From positions 1-64,000 of the forward strand of contig NZ_JRPC02000006.1 in the NCBI RefSeq assembly GCF_000765745.2: 64,000 nucleotides of DNA. The letters run 5' to 3'. This DNA is from Helicobacter apodemus (lineage in GTDB: Bacteria; Campylobacterota; Campylobacteria; Campylobacterales; Helicobacteraceae). Shown one piece after another: positions 9,102-18,585 of the stretch (positions are counted from its first letter, which is position 1; every line of letters starts with the position of its first letter). The translations under genes were made by a program, and so were the position numbers. Below the pieces are notes generated by a model, which worked only from the letters and a program-made list of their open reading frames with translations, ran no database searches and was not told the origin of the DNA.

Positions 9102-10691
9102 ATGAAAAAGCCTTTTAATAGTAAGTTGTTTTTTTTTATCTTAGCTACACTTTTTGGCGTTATTTTATCTTTGCCTACTTTTTTACAAACGCAAGGTCCT
9201 AAGATTATTTTAGGGCTTGATTTACAAGGTGGATTAAATCTTTTATTAGGTGTTAAGAGTGAGGAGGCGATAAAAGTGCGTTATGCGACTTTAGCTTCTG
9301 CTCTTAATCATTATAGTATAGAGGAGCAAATCTTGCTTGATAAATTAGTTGTGGGTGAGGATAATTTAAGTTTTGAGCTCTTAGATTCTAATGAAAAATC
9401 AAAGATTGATAAATACCTAAGTCAGCAAGAGGGTTTGGAGATTGTAGAAAAGGATTTACAATATACCCTTGCTCTAAGTGCTAATGAGAAAATTAATTTA
9501 GAAAATTTCGCTATTGAACAGGCTATTGGTAATATCCGCAATCGTCTTGATCAATTTGGTTTATCAGAGCCTAGCGTGATTAAACAGGGTAGTGATACCA
9601 TTTTGGTGCAGCTACCCGGTATTAAAACTCAAGAAGAGGAGCAGAGGGCTTTAGATCTCATTTCAAAGGGTGGTCATTTGCAAATGATGGCTGTTGATGA
9701 GGCTAGGAATGCTAGAGTAGCTACGATGAGTGAGAGGGAAGCACAAAGTTATGGGGATGTGATATTGCCCTTTATTAATAATCCCCAACAAACAATCTTG
9801 CTTAAAGCCATTCCCATTTTAGATGGTAGTATGCTAACAGATGCGAGGGCTGCTTATGATAATAATGGACAACCCATTATTAATTTTACGCTTAATTCTC
9901 AAGGAGGAAAAATTTTTGCGGATTTTTCGGGTAAAAATGTCGGGAATCGTATGGCAGTTGTCTTAGATGGCAAAGTGTATTCTGCACCGGTTATTCGTGA
10001 GAGAATTGGAGGGGGTAGCGGACAAATTAGTGGTGGATTTAGTGTATCTGAAGCTAGTGATATTGCCATTGCTTTACGCAGTGGAGCTTTGCCAGCTCCT
10101 ATTTTTTTGCTAGAGAAAAGAAGTGTTGGACCAAGTTTAGGTGCGGATAGTATTAGGGCTTCTTTGATAGCCCTTATTAGTGGAGCAGTGCTTGTAATAC
10201 TCTTTATGGTATTTTATTATGGTATTGCTGGAGTGATTGCTAATTTGGCTATGGTTGTTAATATTTTGCTTGTAGTTGCTGTTATGGCACTTTTTGGAGC
10301 TACTCTTACTTTGCCGGGTATGGCGGGCATTATTTTAACGGTGGGGATGGCAGTTGATGCTAATGTTATTATTAATGAGAGGATTAGGGAGGGATTTAGA
10401 GCAGGAGAGAATTTTATAAAATCTATGGAAAATGGCTATATGAATGCTTCAAGGGCTATTTTTGATTCTAACCTTACTTCTTTAATTGCTGCTGTTTTGC
10501 TCTATGTGTTTGGAACAGGGGCTATTAAGGGATTTGCTATTACTATGAGTATAGGTATTATAGCTTCTGTAATTACCGCTATTGTAGGAACTCACGGCAT
10601 TTTTAGGTTTTTGCAAAATAGCATTATGAAGTCTGGAAACTATGCCCTTTGGTTTGGTTATAAACAACAAGTTTATAAAAGGAAGCTATAA
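9102..10691 (+). CDS. secD: Protein translocase subunit SecD
   Basis: The 529-residue inner-membrane protein has an N-terminal helix, a [13 protein letters not shown] motif near residue 40, a large periplasmic P1 domain, and five C-terminal helices with [17 protein letters not shown], the RND-like segment of SecD. It uses the proton-motive force to complete export of proteins through SecYEG. Its stop overlaps the secF start by one base (TAATG), a sign of coupled translation. The gene order yajC-secD-secF-DUF6394-leuS is the H. pylori order. Confidence 0.96.
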   Translation: MKKPFNSKLFFFILATLFGVILSLPTFLQTQGPKIILGLDLQGGLNLLLGVKSEEAIKVRYATLASALNHYSIEEQILLDKLVVGEDNLSFELLDSNEKSKIDKYLSQQEGLEIVEKDLQYTLALSANEKINLENFAIEQAIGNIRNRLDQFGLSEPSVIKQGSDTILVQLPGIKTQEEEQRALDLISKGGHLQMMAVDEARNARVATMSEREAQSYGDVILPFINNPQQTILLKAIPILDGSMLTDARAAYDNNGQPIINFTLNSQGGKIFADFSGKNVGNRMAVVLDGKVYSAPVIRERIGGGSGQISGGFSVSEASDIAIALRSGALPAPIFLLEKRSVGPSLGADSIRASLIALISGAVLVILFMVFYYGIAGVIANLAMVVNILLVVAVMALFGATLTLPGMAGIILTVGMAVDANVIINERIREGFRAGENFIKSMENGYMNASRAIFDSNLTSLIAAVLLYVFGTGAIKGFAITMSIGIIASVITAIVGTHGIFRFLQNSIMKSGNYALWFGYKQQVYKRKL

Positions 10692-11662
10692 TGGATTTTT
10701 TTAAATATAATAAAATCTATGACTTTATAAAAATGTCTAATTATGGTATTACAATTTCTGCGATTTTTTTTACTGCTTCTATTATTTTGTTTATTAGACC
10801 TGGATTTTCACTAGGGGTAGATTTTGCCGGTGGGACTATCGTGCAGATTCAATATACTAAAGTTGCTCCTTTAGCCGAGATTCGTAAAAGATTAGAAAGT
10901 GTAGAATCTTTTAAGGGGGTTCAAGTTAGTGAGTTTGGCTCTCCTGAGGAGATTTTAATTAAATTACCTACAGCAAATTCTTCTGTGGAGCAAAATATTG
11001 GGGAGGAAATTGCTAAATTACTTAGTGATACTGGAGAGTTAAGTATTCGTCGTGTGGATATTGTGGGACCAAAAGTTGGGAATGAGCTTAAAGAGAAGGG
11101 GACTTTAGCCTTAATTTTAGCCCTTGTTTCTATTATGGTGTATGTTTCTTATCGTTATGAATGGCGTTTTGCCCTAACAAGTATTCTTGCTTTAATCCAC
11201 GATGTAGTTATTACTGCAGGTGCTGTTGTTTTGTTTAAGATTGATTTGAACTTAGAAGTAGTTGCGGCACTTTTAACTTTGATTGGTTATTCTATTAATG
11301 ATACGATTATTATTTTTGATAGGATTAGAGAAACTATTAATTTGCGGGTGAATCATAATTTAGAGAGTGTTATTAATGAGGCTATTTCTGCGACGCTTTC
11401 AAGAACGATACTCACTTCTTTGACGGTATTTTTTGTGGTTTTAACCTTGTATTTATTTGGCGGTGAAATTATTAAAGGCTTTAGTTTGCCTATGCTTGTA
11501 GGTTCTATTGTCGGTAGTTATAGCTCTATTTTTGTAGCGAGCAAGCTTGTGGTTTTATTGAAATTTGATTTAAAAAAATACCACCAAATGTTAGCGGAGA
11601 AAAATAAAAGAGCCTTAGAGAAGAAGAAGTTAAGAGAAATGTATGAAAGAGGCAGGATTTAA
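10691..11662 (+). CDS. secF: Protein translocase subunit SecF
   Basis: The 323-residue partner of SecD has GVDFAGGTIVQIQY after the first helix and the C-terminal block SINDTIIIFDRIRE, both diagnostic of SecF. Six membrane helices are expected. SecF forms the SecDF-YajC complex that pulls exported proteins across the membrane. A basic, Lys-rich tail ends the protein. The start overlaps the secD stop by one base. Confidence 0.96.
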   Translation: MDFFKYNKIYDFIKMSNYGITISAIFFTASIILFIRPGFSLGVDFAGGTIVQIQYTKVAPLAEIRKRLESVESFKGVQVSEFGSPEEILIKLPTANSSVEQNIGEEIAKLLSDTGELSIRRVDIVGPKVGNELKEKGTLALILALVSIMVYVSYRYEWRFALTSILALIHDVVITAGAVVLFKIDLNLEVVAALLTLIGYSINDTIIIFDRIRETINLRVNHNLESVINEAISATLSRTILTSLTVFFVVLTLYLFGGEIIKGFSLPMLVGSIVGSYSSIFVASKLVVLLKFDLKKYHQMLAEKNKRALEKKKLREMYERGRI

Positions 11663-11671
11663 GGAGTATTG

Positions 11672-12013
11672 ATGGACTGGGGAAAAGTTATTTTTATTTT
11701 TTTTATTTTAATGAGTTTAACTTCAACGATTGGTTTTTTATATGAACAAAATGTTATTATGCTCTTTATTGCTGCTGGGGTTAATATGCTTTCAACCATT
11801 TTAAAAGTGGGGGTTAGGAACTATATGTCTTCAGAAATTATGGCAGCTTCTTTAGTTGCAGACTTACATTTAATTCCTGCTTTTATTTATATGCAGGCTT
11901 TTAATGATATTGCAGTTGCGGTTGCACTTGCTTTAGGAGCCTTAGCGGCTAATATAGTTTCTATTGTTTTTGTAGTTGTTGAGAGTGTTAAGAACTATAA
12001 TAATTATAGTTAG
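11672..12013 (+). CDS. DUF6394-type membrane protein
   Basis: The 113-residue protein is almost wholly hydrophobic, with about four predicted membrane helices. I recognise it as the conserved small membrane protein that sits between secF and leuS in H. pylori; its biochemical role is not known. The ORF can be opened at TTG 11669, but ATG at 11672 lies five bases after AAGGAG and is the better start. Its position in the translocon-tRNA synthetase unit suggests constitutive expression, not a specific job. Confidence 0.8.
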   Translation: MDWGKVIFIFFILMSLTSTIGFLYEQNVIMLFIAAGVNMLSTILKVGVRNYMSSEIMAASLVADLHLIPAFIYMQAFNDIAVAVALALGALAANIVSIVFVVVESVKNYNNYS

Positions 12014-12021
12014 GAGTGGTG

Positions 12022-14466
12022 ATGGAGTATAATGCAAAAGCTATCGAAACAAAATGGCAAAGTTTTTGGGAGGAGAATAATGCCTATGAGCCTAAAGAGG
12101 ATAAGAATCTCCCCAAAAAATATATTTTAAGTATGTTTCCTTATCCTAGTGGGAATATCCATATGGGGCATGTCCGTAATTATTGTATTAGTGATGCTAT
12201 TGCAAGAAGATTTCGTAAAAAGGGTTTTAATGTGTTGCATCCTATTGGTTGGGATGCTTTTGGAATGCCTGCAGAAAATGCGGCTATAAAGCATAAAACG
12301 CATCCTAAAGATTGGACTTATAGTAATATTGATAATATGCGAAAACAACTTTACTCGCTTGGTTTTTCCTTTTCTAAAACTAGAGAATTAGCGACTTGTG
12401 ATACTCTTTATTCTAAATGGGAGCAGAGTTTATTTATTGATATGTGGGAGAGGGGACTTATTTATCGTAAAAAAGGTTTTTTAAATTGGTGTCCAAATGA
12501 TAAAACAGTCCTTGCTAATGAGCAAGTTATTGAAGGGAGGTGTTGGCGTTGTGATACGCAAGTTGTTCAAAAGGAGATGTATCAGTATTTTATTAAAATC
12601 ACCGATTATGCCCAAAGCCTTTTGGAGGATTTAAGTCTTTTAGAGGGTAAATGGCCAAATGCGGTTTTAACAATGCAGAAAAATTGGATTGGTAGGTCAG
12701 AGGGCTTAAGTTTTAAGTTTTTATTAGAAAGACCTTTGGAGGTTAAGGGAGAGACTTTAGAAGCAGTAGAAGTTTTTACCACGCGTCCTGATACGATTTT
12801 TGGGGTGAGTTATTGCGCCTTAGCACCAGAGCATCCTTTGGTGATGGCTTTAATCCAGCAAGGATTATTAAAAGAGGAGATTCAAAAACAAATTCAAAGG
12901 ATGCAAAATGTTTCTATTAAAGAACGTTCCTTACAAAAAAAAGAGGGTTTTGCTCTAGGAATTAATGTAATTCATCCTCTAAGCAAAGAAAAAATACCCC
13001 TTTGGGTGGCAAATTTTGTTTTAATGGGATATGGTAGCGGTGCTGTAATGGGTGTCCCAGCACACGATGAGAGGGATTTTGATTTTGCTAAGAAATATCA
13101 TCTCCCCCTTAAAGAAGTGATTGCTAGTGAGGGTAATAGGCAATTGCCTTATTGTGAAGCGGGGAAATTAATCAATTCTCAAGAATATGATGGATTAGAT
13201 TCAAAAACTGCTAAGCAAAAAATTATAGATTATTTTCAAAGGGAAAATTTAGGCTTGGCTGTTGTTAATTATAAATTACGCGATTGGGGGGTTTCAAGGC
13301 AGAGATATTGGGGGACTCCTATACCGCTTATCCATTGTAAGAATTGTGGAATTGTGCCTGAAAATAAAGAAAAATTACCGGTTAAATTGCCAGAGGATGT
13401 AGTTATTAATGGGGAAGGGAATCCTTTAGAAAAACATATTCTTTGGAGGAAGTGTATTTGCCCAAAATGTGGAGTAGAAGCCCAAAGAGAGAGTGATACC
13501 TTAGATACTTTTGTGGAATCAAGTTGGTATTTTTTGCGTTATACCACTCCACCTAAAAAGCGAGAGGAAACAATTTTAAGTTTAGAGGATGAGAAGTATT
13601 GGATGGGCGTTGATGAGTATATTGGGGGTATCGAACACGCTATTTTGCATTTGCTTTATTCGCGGTTTTTTACTAAAGTCTTAAGGGATTTAGGATATAC
13701 CCAACAAAGTGAGCCTTTTTTGCATTTGCTTACGCAAGGCATGGTGATAAAAGAGGGTGCTAAAATGAGTAAATCTAAAGGAAATGTCGTCAATCCTGAA
13801 GAGATTATTCAAGAATATGGTGCGGATACTGCAAGGCTTTTTATCCTCTTTGCCGCACCTCCTACTAAAGAGCTAGAATGGAATGATTCTGCCTTAGAGG
13901 GGGCTTTTAAATTCATTAAACGTCTATGTGCGAGGATAGAGAAAGCACAAAAGGTAAATGCACTGCCAATTATTGATTCTAATGCACTTACTAAAGTAGA
14001 AAAGTTTGCTAGAAAAAAAGTCTATGAAGCTTTAAAAAAATCTAATGAAATTTTTAGTTATGAGAGCGGTTATGCTTTTAATACTTTAATTGCTGCTTGT
14101 ATGGAAGCACTTAACGCACTAAGTGAGCAAGATAATCCACAAATATGGAGTGAGGGGTATTTTGTTTTATTAAATGTTTTAGAACCTATTATCCCGCATA
14201 TTTGTTGGGAGCTTAGTCAGCAATATTTTCATTTAGAAAACTTTAAAGAATTATCCATAGATGAAAAAGCTTTGCAAGATGATGTTATTATTATGGCAAT
14301 TACCATTAATGGAAAGCGTAGAGCGGAGCTTGAAGTAGCTCTTGATACTCCTAAGGAGGTTATTATAGATAAAGCAAAGGTATTAGTTGCAAAATGGCTT
14401 GTTGATAAGAAGATTCTTAAAGAAATTGTCGTGCCTAATAAATTAGTAAATTTGGTGGTTGTATGA
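12022..14466 (+). CDS. leuS: Leucyl-tRNA synthetase
   Basis: This class I synthetase of about 814 residues charges tRNA-Leu. The ATP motifs are present: HMGH in the segment [14 protein letters not shown] (about 41-54) and KMSKS in [11 protein letters not shown] (about 580-590). The CP1 editing domain lies between, with the TTRPDTIFG motif. Cys pairs such as CWRC (near residue 176) and CICPKC (near 480) are as in bacterial LeuRS. Of three possible starts in a row (GTG, GTG, ATG), ATG at 12022 has TAGGAG five bases upstream. Confidence 0.97.
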   Translation: MEYNAKAIETKWQSFWEENNAYEPKEDKNLPKKYILSMFPYPSGNIHMGHVRNYCISDAIARRFRKKGFNVLHPIGWDAFGMPAENAAIKHKTHPKDWTYSNIDNMRKQLYSLGFSFSKTRELATCDTLYSKWEQSLFIDMWERGLIYRKKGFLNWCPNDKTVLANEQVIEGRCWRCDTQVVQKEMYQYFIKITDYAQSLLEDLSLLEGKWPNAVLTMQKNWIGRSEGLSFKFLLERPLEVKGETLEAVEVFTTRPDTIFGVSYCALAPEHPLVMALIQQGLLKEEIQKQIQRMQNVSIKERSLQKKEGFALGINVIHPLSKEKIPLWVANFVLMGYGSGAVMGVPAHDERDFDFAKKYHLPLKEVIASEGNRQLPYCEAGKLINSQEYDGLDSKTAKQKIIDYFQRENLGLAVVNYKLRDWGVSRQRYWGTPIPLIHCKNCGIVPENKEKLPVKLPEDVVINGEGNPLEKHILWRKCICPKCGVEAQRESDTLDTFVESSWYFLRYTTPPKKREETILSLEDEKYWMGVDEYIGGIEHAILHLLYSRFFTKVLRDLGYTQQSEPFLHLLTQGMVIKEGAKMSKSKGNVVNPEEIIQEYGADTARLFILFAAPPTKELEWNDSALEGAFKFIKRLCARIEKAQKVNALPIIDSNALTKVEKFARKKVYEALKKSNEIFSYESGYAFNTLIAACMEALNALSEQDNPQIWSEGYFVLLNVLEPIIPHICWELSQQYFHLENFKELSIDEKALQDDVIIMAITINGKRRAELEVALDTPKEVIIDKAKVLVAKWLVDKKILKEIVVPNKLVNLVVV

Positions 14467-14960
14467 GTAGATATGTATTCTTTCTCCTTATAGTTTTTTT
14501 AGCAGGTTGTGGTTATACACCTATAGCTCATCATACTAAAGAAGTTTTTGGGGATAGGATTTTTGTGGAAGTAAAAATTGATGTAAGGGATCCTAAAAAT
14601 AGCGTAACTTTAAAAGATGAGGTATCAAAGGCTATTTTTAAGAAGCTTCATACTACTATTTCAGATAAAGAGGATTCAAATGCGGTGATTGAAATTATTT
14701 TAAAAAATATTAGTTTCTCTCCTTTGGCAGAAAATACCATAGGTTTTTCGACTTTTTATCAGTGCAAAACAGAGATTGAATTTAAATACACTAATAAAGC
14801 TACCCAAAAAACAAGAATTTTCACTAAGGAGGGATATTATAATTTTGCTTTAGGGGATATTTCAGTTATTACTGATTCCATAAGAATGGAAGCGATTAAT
14901 AAGGCGGTTTTAAATACTTTAGATAGTTTTATTTCACAAATTGGGATTGATATTTCATAA
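14463..14960 (+). CDS. lptE: LptE-like LPS-assembly lipoprotein
   Basis: The 165-residue protein has a lipoprotein signal, [10 protein letters not shown], with the lipidated Cys at about residue 16. The mature part is a small alpha/beta domain compatible with LptE, the plug of the LptD outer-membrane LPS transporter. LptE sequences are poorly conserved, so the call rests on the lipobox, the size and the position right after leuS, where H. pylori and Campylobacter have the same gene. It overlaps leuS by four bases (ATGA) and the next gene by one base. Confidence 0.7.
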   Translation: MSRYVFFLLIVFLAGCGYTPIAHHTKEVFGDRIFVEVKIDVRDPKNSVTLKDEVSKAIFKKLHTTISDKEDSNAVIEIILKNISFSPLAENTIGFSTFYQCKTEIEFKYTNKATQKTRIFTKEGYYNFALGDISVITDSIRMEAINKAVLNTLDSFISQIGIDIS

Positions 14961-16159
14961 TGCCAAATATAAAATTAATAGCTAGAGAAACTTTACGGCA
15001 ACTCATAGAAAATAAAATTGAACCAACACCAGAGGCTTATGAAAAAGAATTTTATCACCAGATGAAAAAAATGGGGATAAAAAAAGAAGAGCCTATAGGT
15101 CTTAATCGGTTATTAGCAATGTTAAAAGGAGATGCTAAAGAGATTGCTAATAAATCTTTTAAAAATAAAGATGAATTCACAATTTTCTTAATCAAAGTGC
15201 TTAATCTTATCTATCATTATAGGACGAACTTTAATACGCTCTTAGAGATGGAGAGGATTTTTTTAAGGTTATTATCTACGCATCCTGATAAAGAGATTAA
15301 TACTCTTGCTAAAGGGTATCTTATAGAAATTGATAAAATTAATTTTCAAGCTAAAGAGGTTTATAAAAAACGTTGGGTGGAACAAACGCAAAAAAATTTA
15401 GAGGTTAAATGGAATGATTTTGATAAAGTTTTAGAATTTGTTGGTGATTTTAAAATAGAAAATGATGAATTTAAGAATTTGCAAGAGAAAATAAAAAGGT
15501 ATTTAGAGGGTAGCAGGGATAAAGAAATTGGAAAGAATCTTTTAAAAAAAATAGAAACTTTTTTTCAAGAATTTGCCGTTCCTTTCCCCCAACGAAAAGA
15601 AGAGCAAGATTTAAAACTAGAGCAAGAGTTAAACACTAAAGAAGCCGGTGTTTTAGAATATGCTGATATGGATTCTTTGCCTATTAATTCTATTACAACT
15701 CTGATAAGCAAAGAAGGTATGCAAGATATTTTGAATTTTGCTGAAGAGGAATATAGGGAAAATAAGAAAAATTATTCTGTTGTTATTTTTGGTATTGTGA
15801 GTTATCATCAAGCCCTTGAACTTTATGGAAGTGAAGCATTAAAACGCGTATTGACTATACTTGGAAAGTTTTTAAAGAAGTATAGTAATACTAGTGATTT
15901 GATTGCTTATTATGGGGAAGAGAAGTTTTTAGCTTGTTTGTTAGACAGACAAAAGGAACAGGCTATTACCTTTATTCGTAAATTAGATGCAGAAGTAAGG
16001 AAAAGTATTTTTGTGTATCAACAAACGCGTATTCCTATAAAACTTAGTGCTCAAGTCGCACACCGAATTGAGGAGGAAAGTTTGGAAAAAATGCTAAAAG
16101 TAGTTTTAGAGGAATTTGCCAAATATGAAGATACACAAGGTATTATTGATGAGGCTTGA
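14960..16159 (+). CDS. Degenerate GGDEF-like protein of unknown role
   Basis: This 399-residue soluble protein has a charged, helical first half and a C-terminal domain (about 265-395) that looks like a nucleotidyl-cyclase GGDEF fold. Where the GGEEF active-site turn is expected it reads YYGEEKF, and the downstream RxxD-type inhibitory site is not evident, so diguanylate cyclase activity is doubtful. It starts on the last base of the lptE stop and overlaps folC, so it is locked into this operon. Campylobacter has a hypothetical gene at the matching place between lptE and folC; I do not know of an H. pylori counterpart. A binding or scaffold role is possible but unproven. Confidence 0.6.
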   Translation: MPNIKLIARETLRQLIENKIEPTPEAYEKEFYHQMKKMGIKKEEPIGLNRLLAMLKGDAKEIANKSFKNKDEFTIFLIKVLNLIYHYRTNFNTLLEMERIFLRLLSTHPDKEINTLAKGYLIEIDKINFQAKEVYKKRWVEQTQKNLEVKWNDFDKVLEFVGDFKIENDEFKNLQEKIKRYLEGSRDKEIGKNLLKKIETFFQEFAVPFPQRKEEQDLKLEQELNTKEAGVLEYADMDSLPINSITTLISKEGMQDILNFAEEEYRENKKNYSVVIFGIVSYHQALELYGSEALKRVLTILGKFLKKYSNTSDLIAYYGEEKFLACLLDRQKEQAITFIRKLDAEVRKSIFVYQQTRIPIKLSAQVAHRIEEESLEKMLKVVLEEFAKYEDTQGIIDEA

Positions 16160-17282
16160 AGATTTTTTAGAACAAAAAGGGAGTGAATATGCCCATTTTG
16201 ACCCTAAAAGAGCACCAGCTATCTTACACTTTTTGCCACATTTATCTCATCTAAGATGTAAGATTATCCATATTGTTGGCACTAATGGAAAGGGCAGTGT
16301 GGGGCGATTTTTAAGCCTTTTACTAAGGCAAAGAGGTTTGAATGTAGGGCATTTTTCTTCCCCACATTTGCTCTATTTTAATGAACGTTTTTGGCTAAAT
16401 GGTAGAAATGTTTCTTTAGAGGAGCTAGATAGGGCTTTTTTAAGTTTAAACCCAAAGATTCTTCAAGAAGCTAGTTATTTTGAAGTTTTAACTTTTTTAG
16501 CTTTGGAAGTTTTTAGGGAATGTGATTATTTTGTTTGTGAAGCAGGACTTGGAGGGGAGTTTGATTCAACTACAACTTGCATTAAGCCTATTTTAACGCT
16601 TTTTACCTCTATAAGTTTAGATCATCAAGAGTTTTTAGGAGAAAGCTTAGAGGCTATTGCTAGGACTAAACTTAATGCAATGAGTAAAAGAGCGATTTTG
16701 GGGATTCAAAGTTTTTCTTGTGTAGTGAAAATCGCTAAAGAGGTTGCAGAGAGTAAAAAAACACAATTATCAGTGTTAGACTCTAAGGATATTTCAGAGG
16801 CGATCAAACAATATTGCTTTAAAAATGCTTATCCTAAATATCAGCAGGAGAATCTAGCTTTAGCCTACTATGCTTTTGAGGATTTAGGGTATAGAGGGGA
16901 TATTCCAAATCTTCCAAGATTAGATTTGCAAGGGAGAATGCAACAAGTATTTTCTAATGTATGGGTAGATGTAGCACATAATGTAGGGGGTGCAAAGGCA
17001 ATTTTGGAGAATTTTAGTAAAGACAAATATATTTTAGTTTATAATTCTTATAAAGATAAAGACCCAAAGGCAATTTTGGAAGTTTTAAAGCCTATTATTC
17101 AAAGTGTAGAAATTTTTGTTTTGAATCACCCAAGAATAATACCTAAAGAGGATTTAGAACAGATTTTAAAGATTTTAGAAATACCTTATAGAGAATTTTC
17201 GTTTTTAAAGGAAAAAGAAAAATATCTAGTCTGTGGTTCTTTTAGTGTAGGGGGAGAGTTTTTGAGGAGGTTTAGAATATGA
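16149..17282 (+). CDS. folC: Folylpolyglutamate synthase / dihydrofolate synthase
   Basis: The roughly 377-residue Mur-ligase-like enzyme joins glutamate to dihydropteroate and folates. It shows the P-loop VGTNGKGSVGRF, EAGLGGEFDSTT and the C-terminal VDVAHNVGGAKA segment. An ATG at 16116 would add 11 residues inside the upstream gene; I prefer ATG 16149, which begins MRLEDFLEQKG and overlaps the upstream stop by 11 bases. The end overlaps the next gene by four bases (ATGA). Products feed the one-carbon enzymes MetF and MetH encoded elsewhere in the window. Confidence 0.92.
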   Translation: MRLEDFLEQKGSEYAHFDPKRAPAILHFLPHLSHLRCKIIHIVGTNGKGSVGRFLSLLLRQRGLNVGHFSSPHLLYFNERFWLNGRNVSLEELDRAFLSLNPKILQEASYFEVLTFLALEVFRECDYFVCEAGLGGEFDSTTTCIKPILTLFTSISLDHQEFLGESLEAIARTKLNAMSKRAILGIQSFSCVVKIAKEVAESKKTQLSVLDSKDISEAIKQYCFKNAYPKYQQENLALAYYAFEDLGYRGDIPNLPRLDLQGRMQQVFSNVWVDVAHNVGGAKAILENFSKDKYILVYNSYKDKDPKAILEVLKPIIQSVEIFVLNHPRIIPKEDLEQILKILEIPYREFSFLKEKEKYLVCGSFSVGGEFLRRFRI

Positions 17283-18208
17283 AAAATCGGTTTATTGTAA
17301 CTATTACAGATATTAATGGATCTAAACAGTATAATATTCATCAATATATGAAACAAATTGTTTTGTATATTGTGTTGCTGGTTGTGGTGATTTTTTTCTT
17401 TAGTTTTATTTCCATTCAATTGCTTTTAAAGGAAGTGAAACAGATTGAAGATAAGCGGAATTTAATGCAAAGAGAGTATTCAAAAATTAATGAAAAAAAC
17501 CAAGAACTTCAGGATTTAATTAATGAAAAAACCCAAGAACTTATGATAGTTTCTGATAGAATAGAGGATTTAGAGGGGATTGTTGGATTAAGCGATAGGA
17601 TTATTGAAACAAATTTAAGTCTCGTAGAGAGGGTGGATTTAGCAAAGATTACAGGCACGCAAAAGGCATTGGTTATGCAGTTAATCCCTAATGGCTCACC
17701 TTTGCGAGGCACTCATCGTGTTACAGCAGAATGGGGAATAAGAATGCATCCTATTTTAAAGCGAACCCATTCTCATACAGGGATGGACTTTGGTGTCCCC
17801 ATTGGAACTCCTATTTATGCTCCAGCTGATGGTGTAGCGGATTTTGTGGGAGGCAGTTATAATGGTGGATATGGAATTATGGTAAAATTAGAACACGCTT
17901 TTGGATTTAAAACCTTTTATGCACATTTAAATCAAGTGGTGGTGCAAAAAGGGGATTTTGTAAGACGTGGGCAATTAATTGCGTATTCTGGAAATACGGG
18001 AAGAAGCACAGGACCCCATTTGCATTATGAGATTCGTTATTTGGGAAAGGATTTAAATCCTAGAGCCTTTATAGAATGGACTATGAGGGATTATACAGAA
18101 ATTTTTGAAAAGGAGAAAAGCATAAAATGGCAATCTTTACTAACGGTGATAAACAGTCTGTCGGAAATTCAGGAAACACAAGCATTATCGCTCAAGGCAC
18201 TAGAATAA
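17279..18208 (+). CDS. csd1: M23 peptidoglycan endopeptidase, Csd1-like
   Basis: The 309-residue protein has one N-terminal membrane helix (about 25-47), a coiled coil (about 50-105) and a C-terminal LytM domain. The zinc and catalytic motifs are complete: HTGMDFG (HxxxD) and HLHYE (HxH). It should trim cross-links in the periplasm and so shape the cell, as Csd1 does in helical H. pylori. H. pylori has two neighbouring paralogues, csd2 and csd1, before ccmA; here only this catalytically intact copy is present. The 3' end overlaps ccmA by 82 bases. Confidence 0.85.
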   Translation: MKNRFIVTITDINGSKQYNIHQYMKQIVLYIVLLVVVIFFFSFISIQLLLKEVKQIEDKRNLMQREYSKINEKNQELQDLINEKTQELMIVSDRIEDLEGIVGLSDRIIETNLSLVERVDLAKITGTQKALVMQLIPNGSPLRGTHRVTAEWGIRMHPILKRTHSHTGMDFGVPIGTPIYAPADGVADFVGGSYNGGYGIMVKLEHAFGFKTFYAHLNQVVVQKGDFVRRGQLIAYSGNTGRSTGPHLHYEIRYLGKDLNPRAFIEWTMRDYTEIFEKEKSIKWQSLLTVINSLSEIQETQALSLKALE

Positions 18209-18585
18209 AAGGCGATATTCTTAGTGAGTGCAATTTACACATTGATGGGAATTTAGAGGGCGGAATTATTGCTAAGAATAATGTAATAATTGGTAAAAAT
18301 GGTAATGTCAATGGGAATATTAACACCGAGCATTTAGTGGTAAGTGGTAAGGTTATGGGAAGTTGCACTTGTAATATTATAGAGATTTTACCTCAAGGTA
18401 GAATTGAGGGAGAGATTATCGCTAAAGAGCTTATTATAGAAAAAACCGGTGAGCTTGTTGGTCAAAGTATCGTGCATAAAGGTAATGAATATAAAAATGT
18501 CTATGATGCGGAATATAAGCAATCTTTTGGTGCCCCAATTAAACCTATAACTCTTCAAAATAAGGAAACTATTGAGTCAAAGTAG
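18127..18585 (+). CDS. ccmA: Bactofilin CcmA (cell-shape scaffold)
   Basis: The 152-residue protein carries the bactofilin beta-helix (about 20-125) with regular repeats such as GNLEGGIIAKNNVIIGKNG and short flexible ends. Bactofilins polymerise without nucleotide and position peptidoglycan hydrolases; CcmA works with Csd1 to give helical shape. The start ATG lies within csd1 and has AAAAGGAG upstream. The 82-base overlap in different frames ties the two genes together. Confidence 0.9.
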   Translation: MAIFTNGDKQSVGNSGNTSIIAQGTRIKGDILSECNLHIDGNLEGGIIAKNNVIIGKNGNVNGNINTEHLVVSGKVMGSCTCNIIEILPQGRIEGEIIAKELIIEKTGELVGQSIVHKGNEYKNVYDAEYKQSFGAPIKPITLQNKETIESK

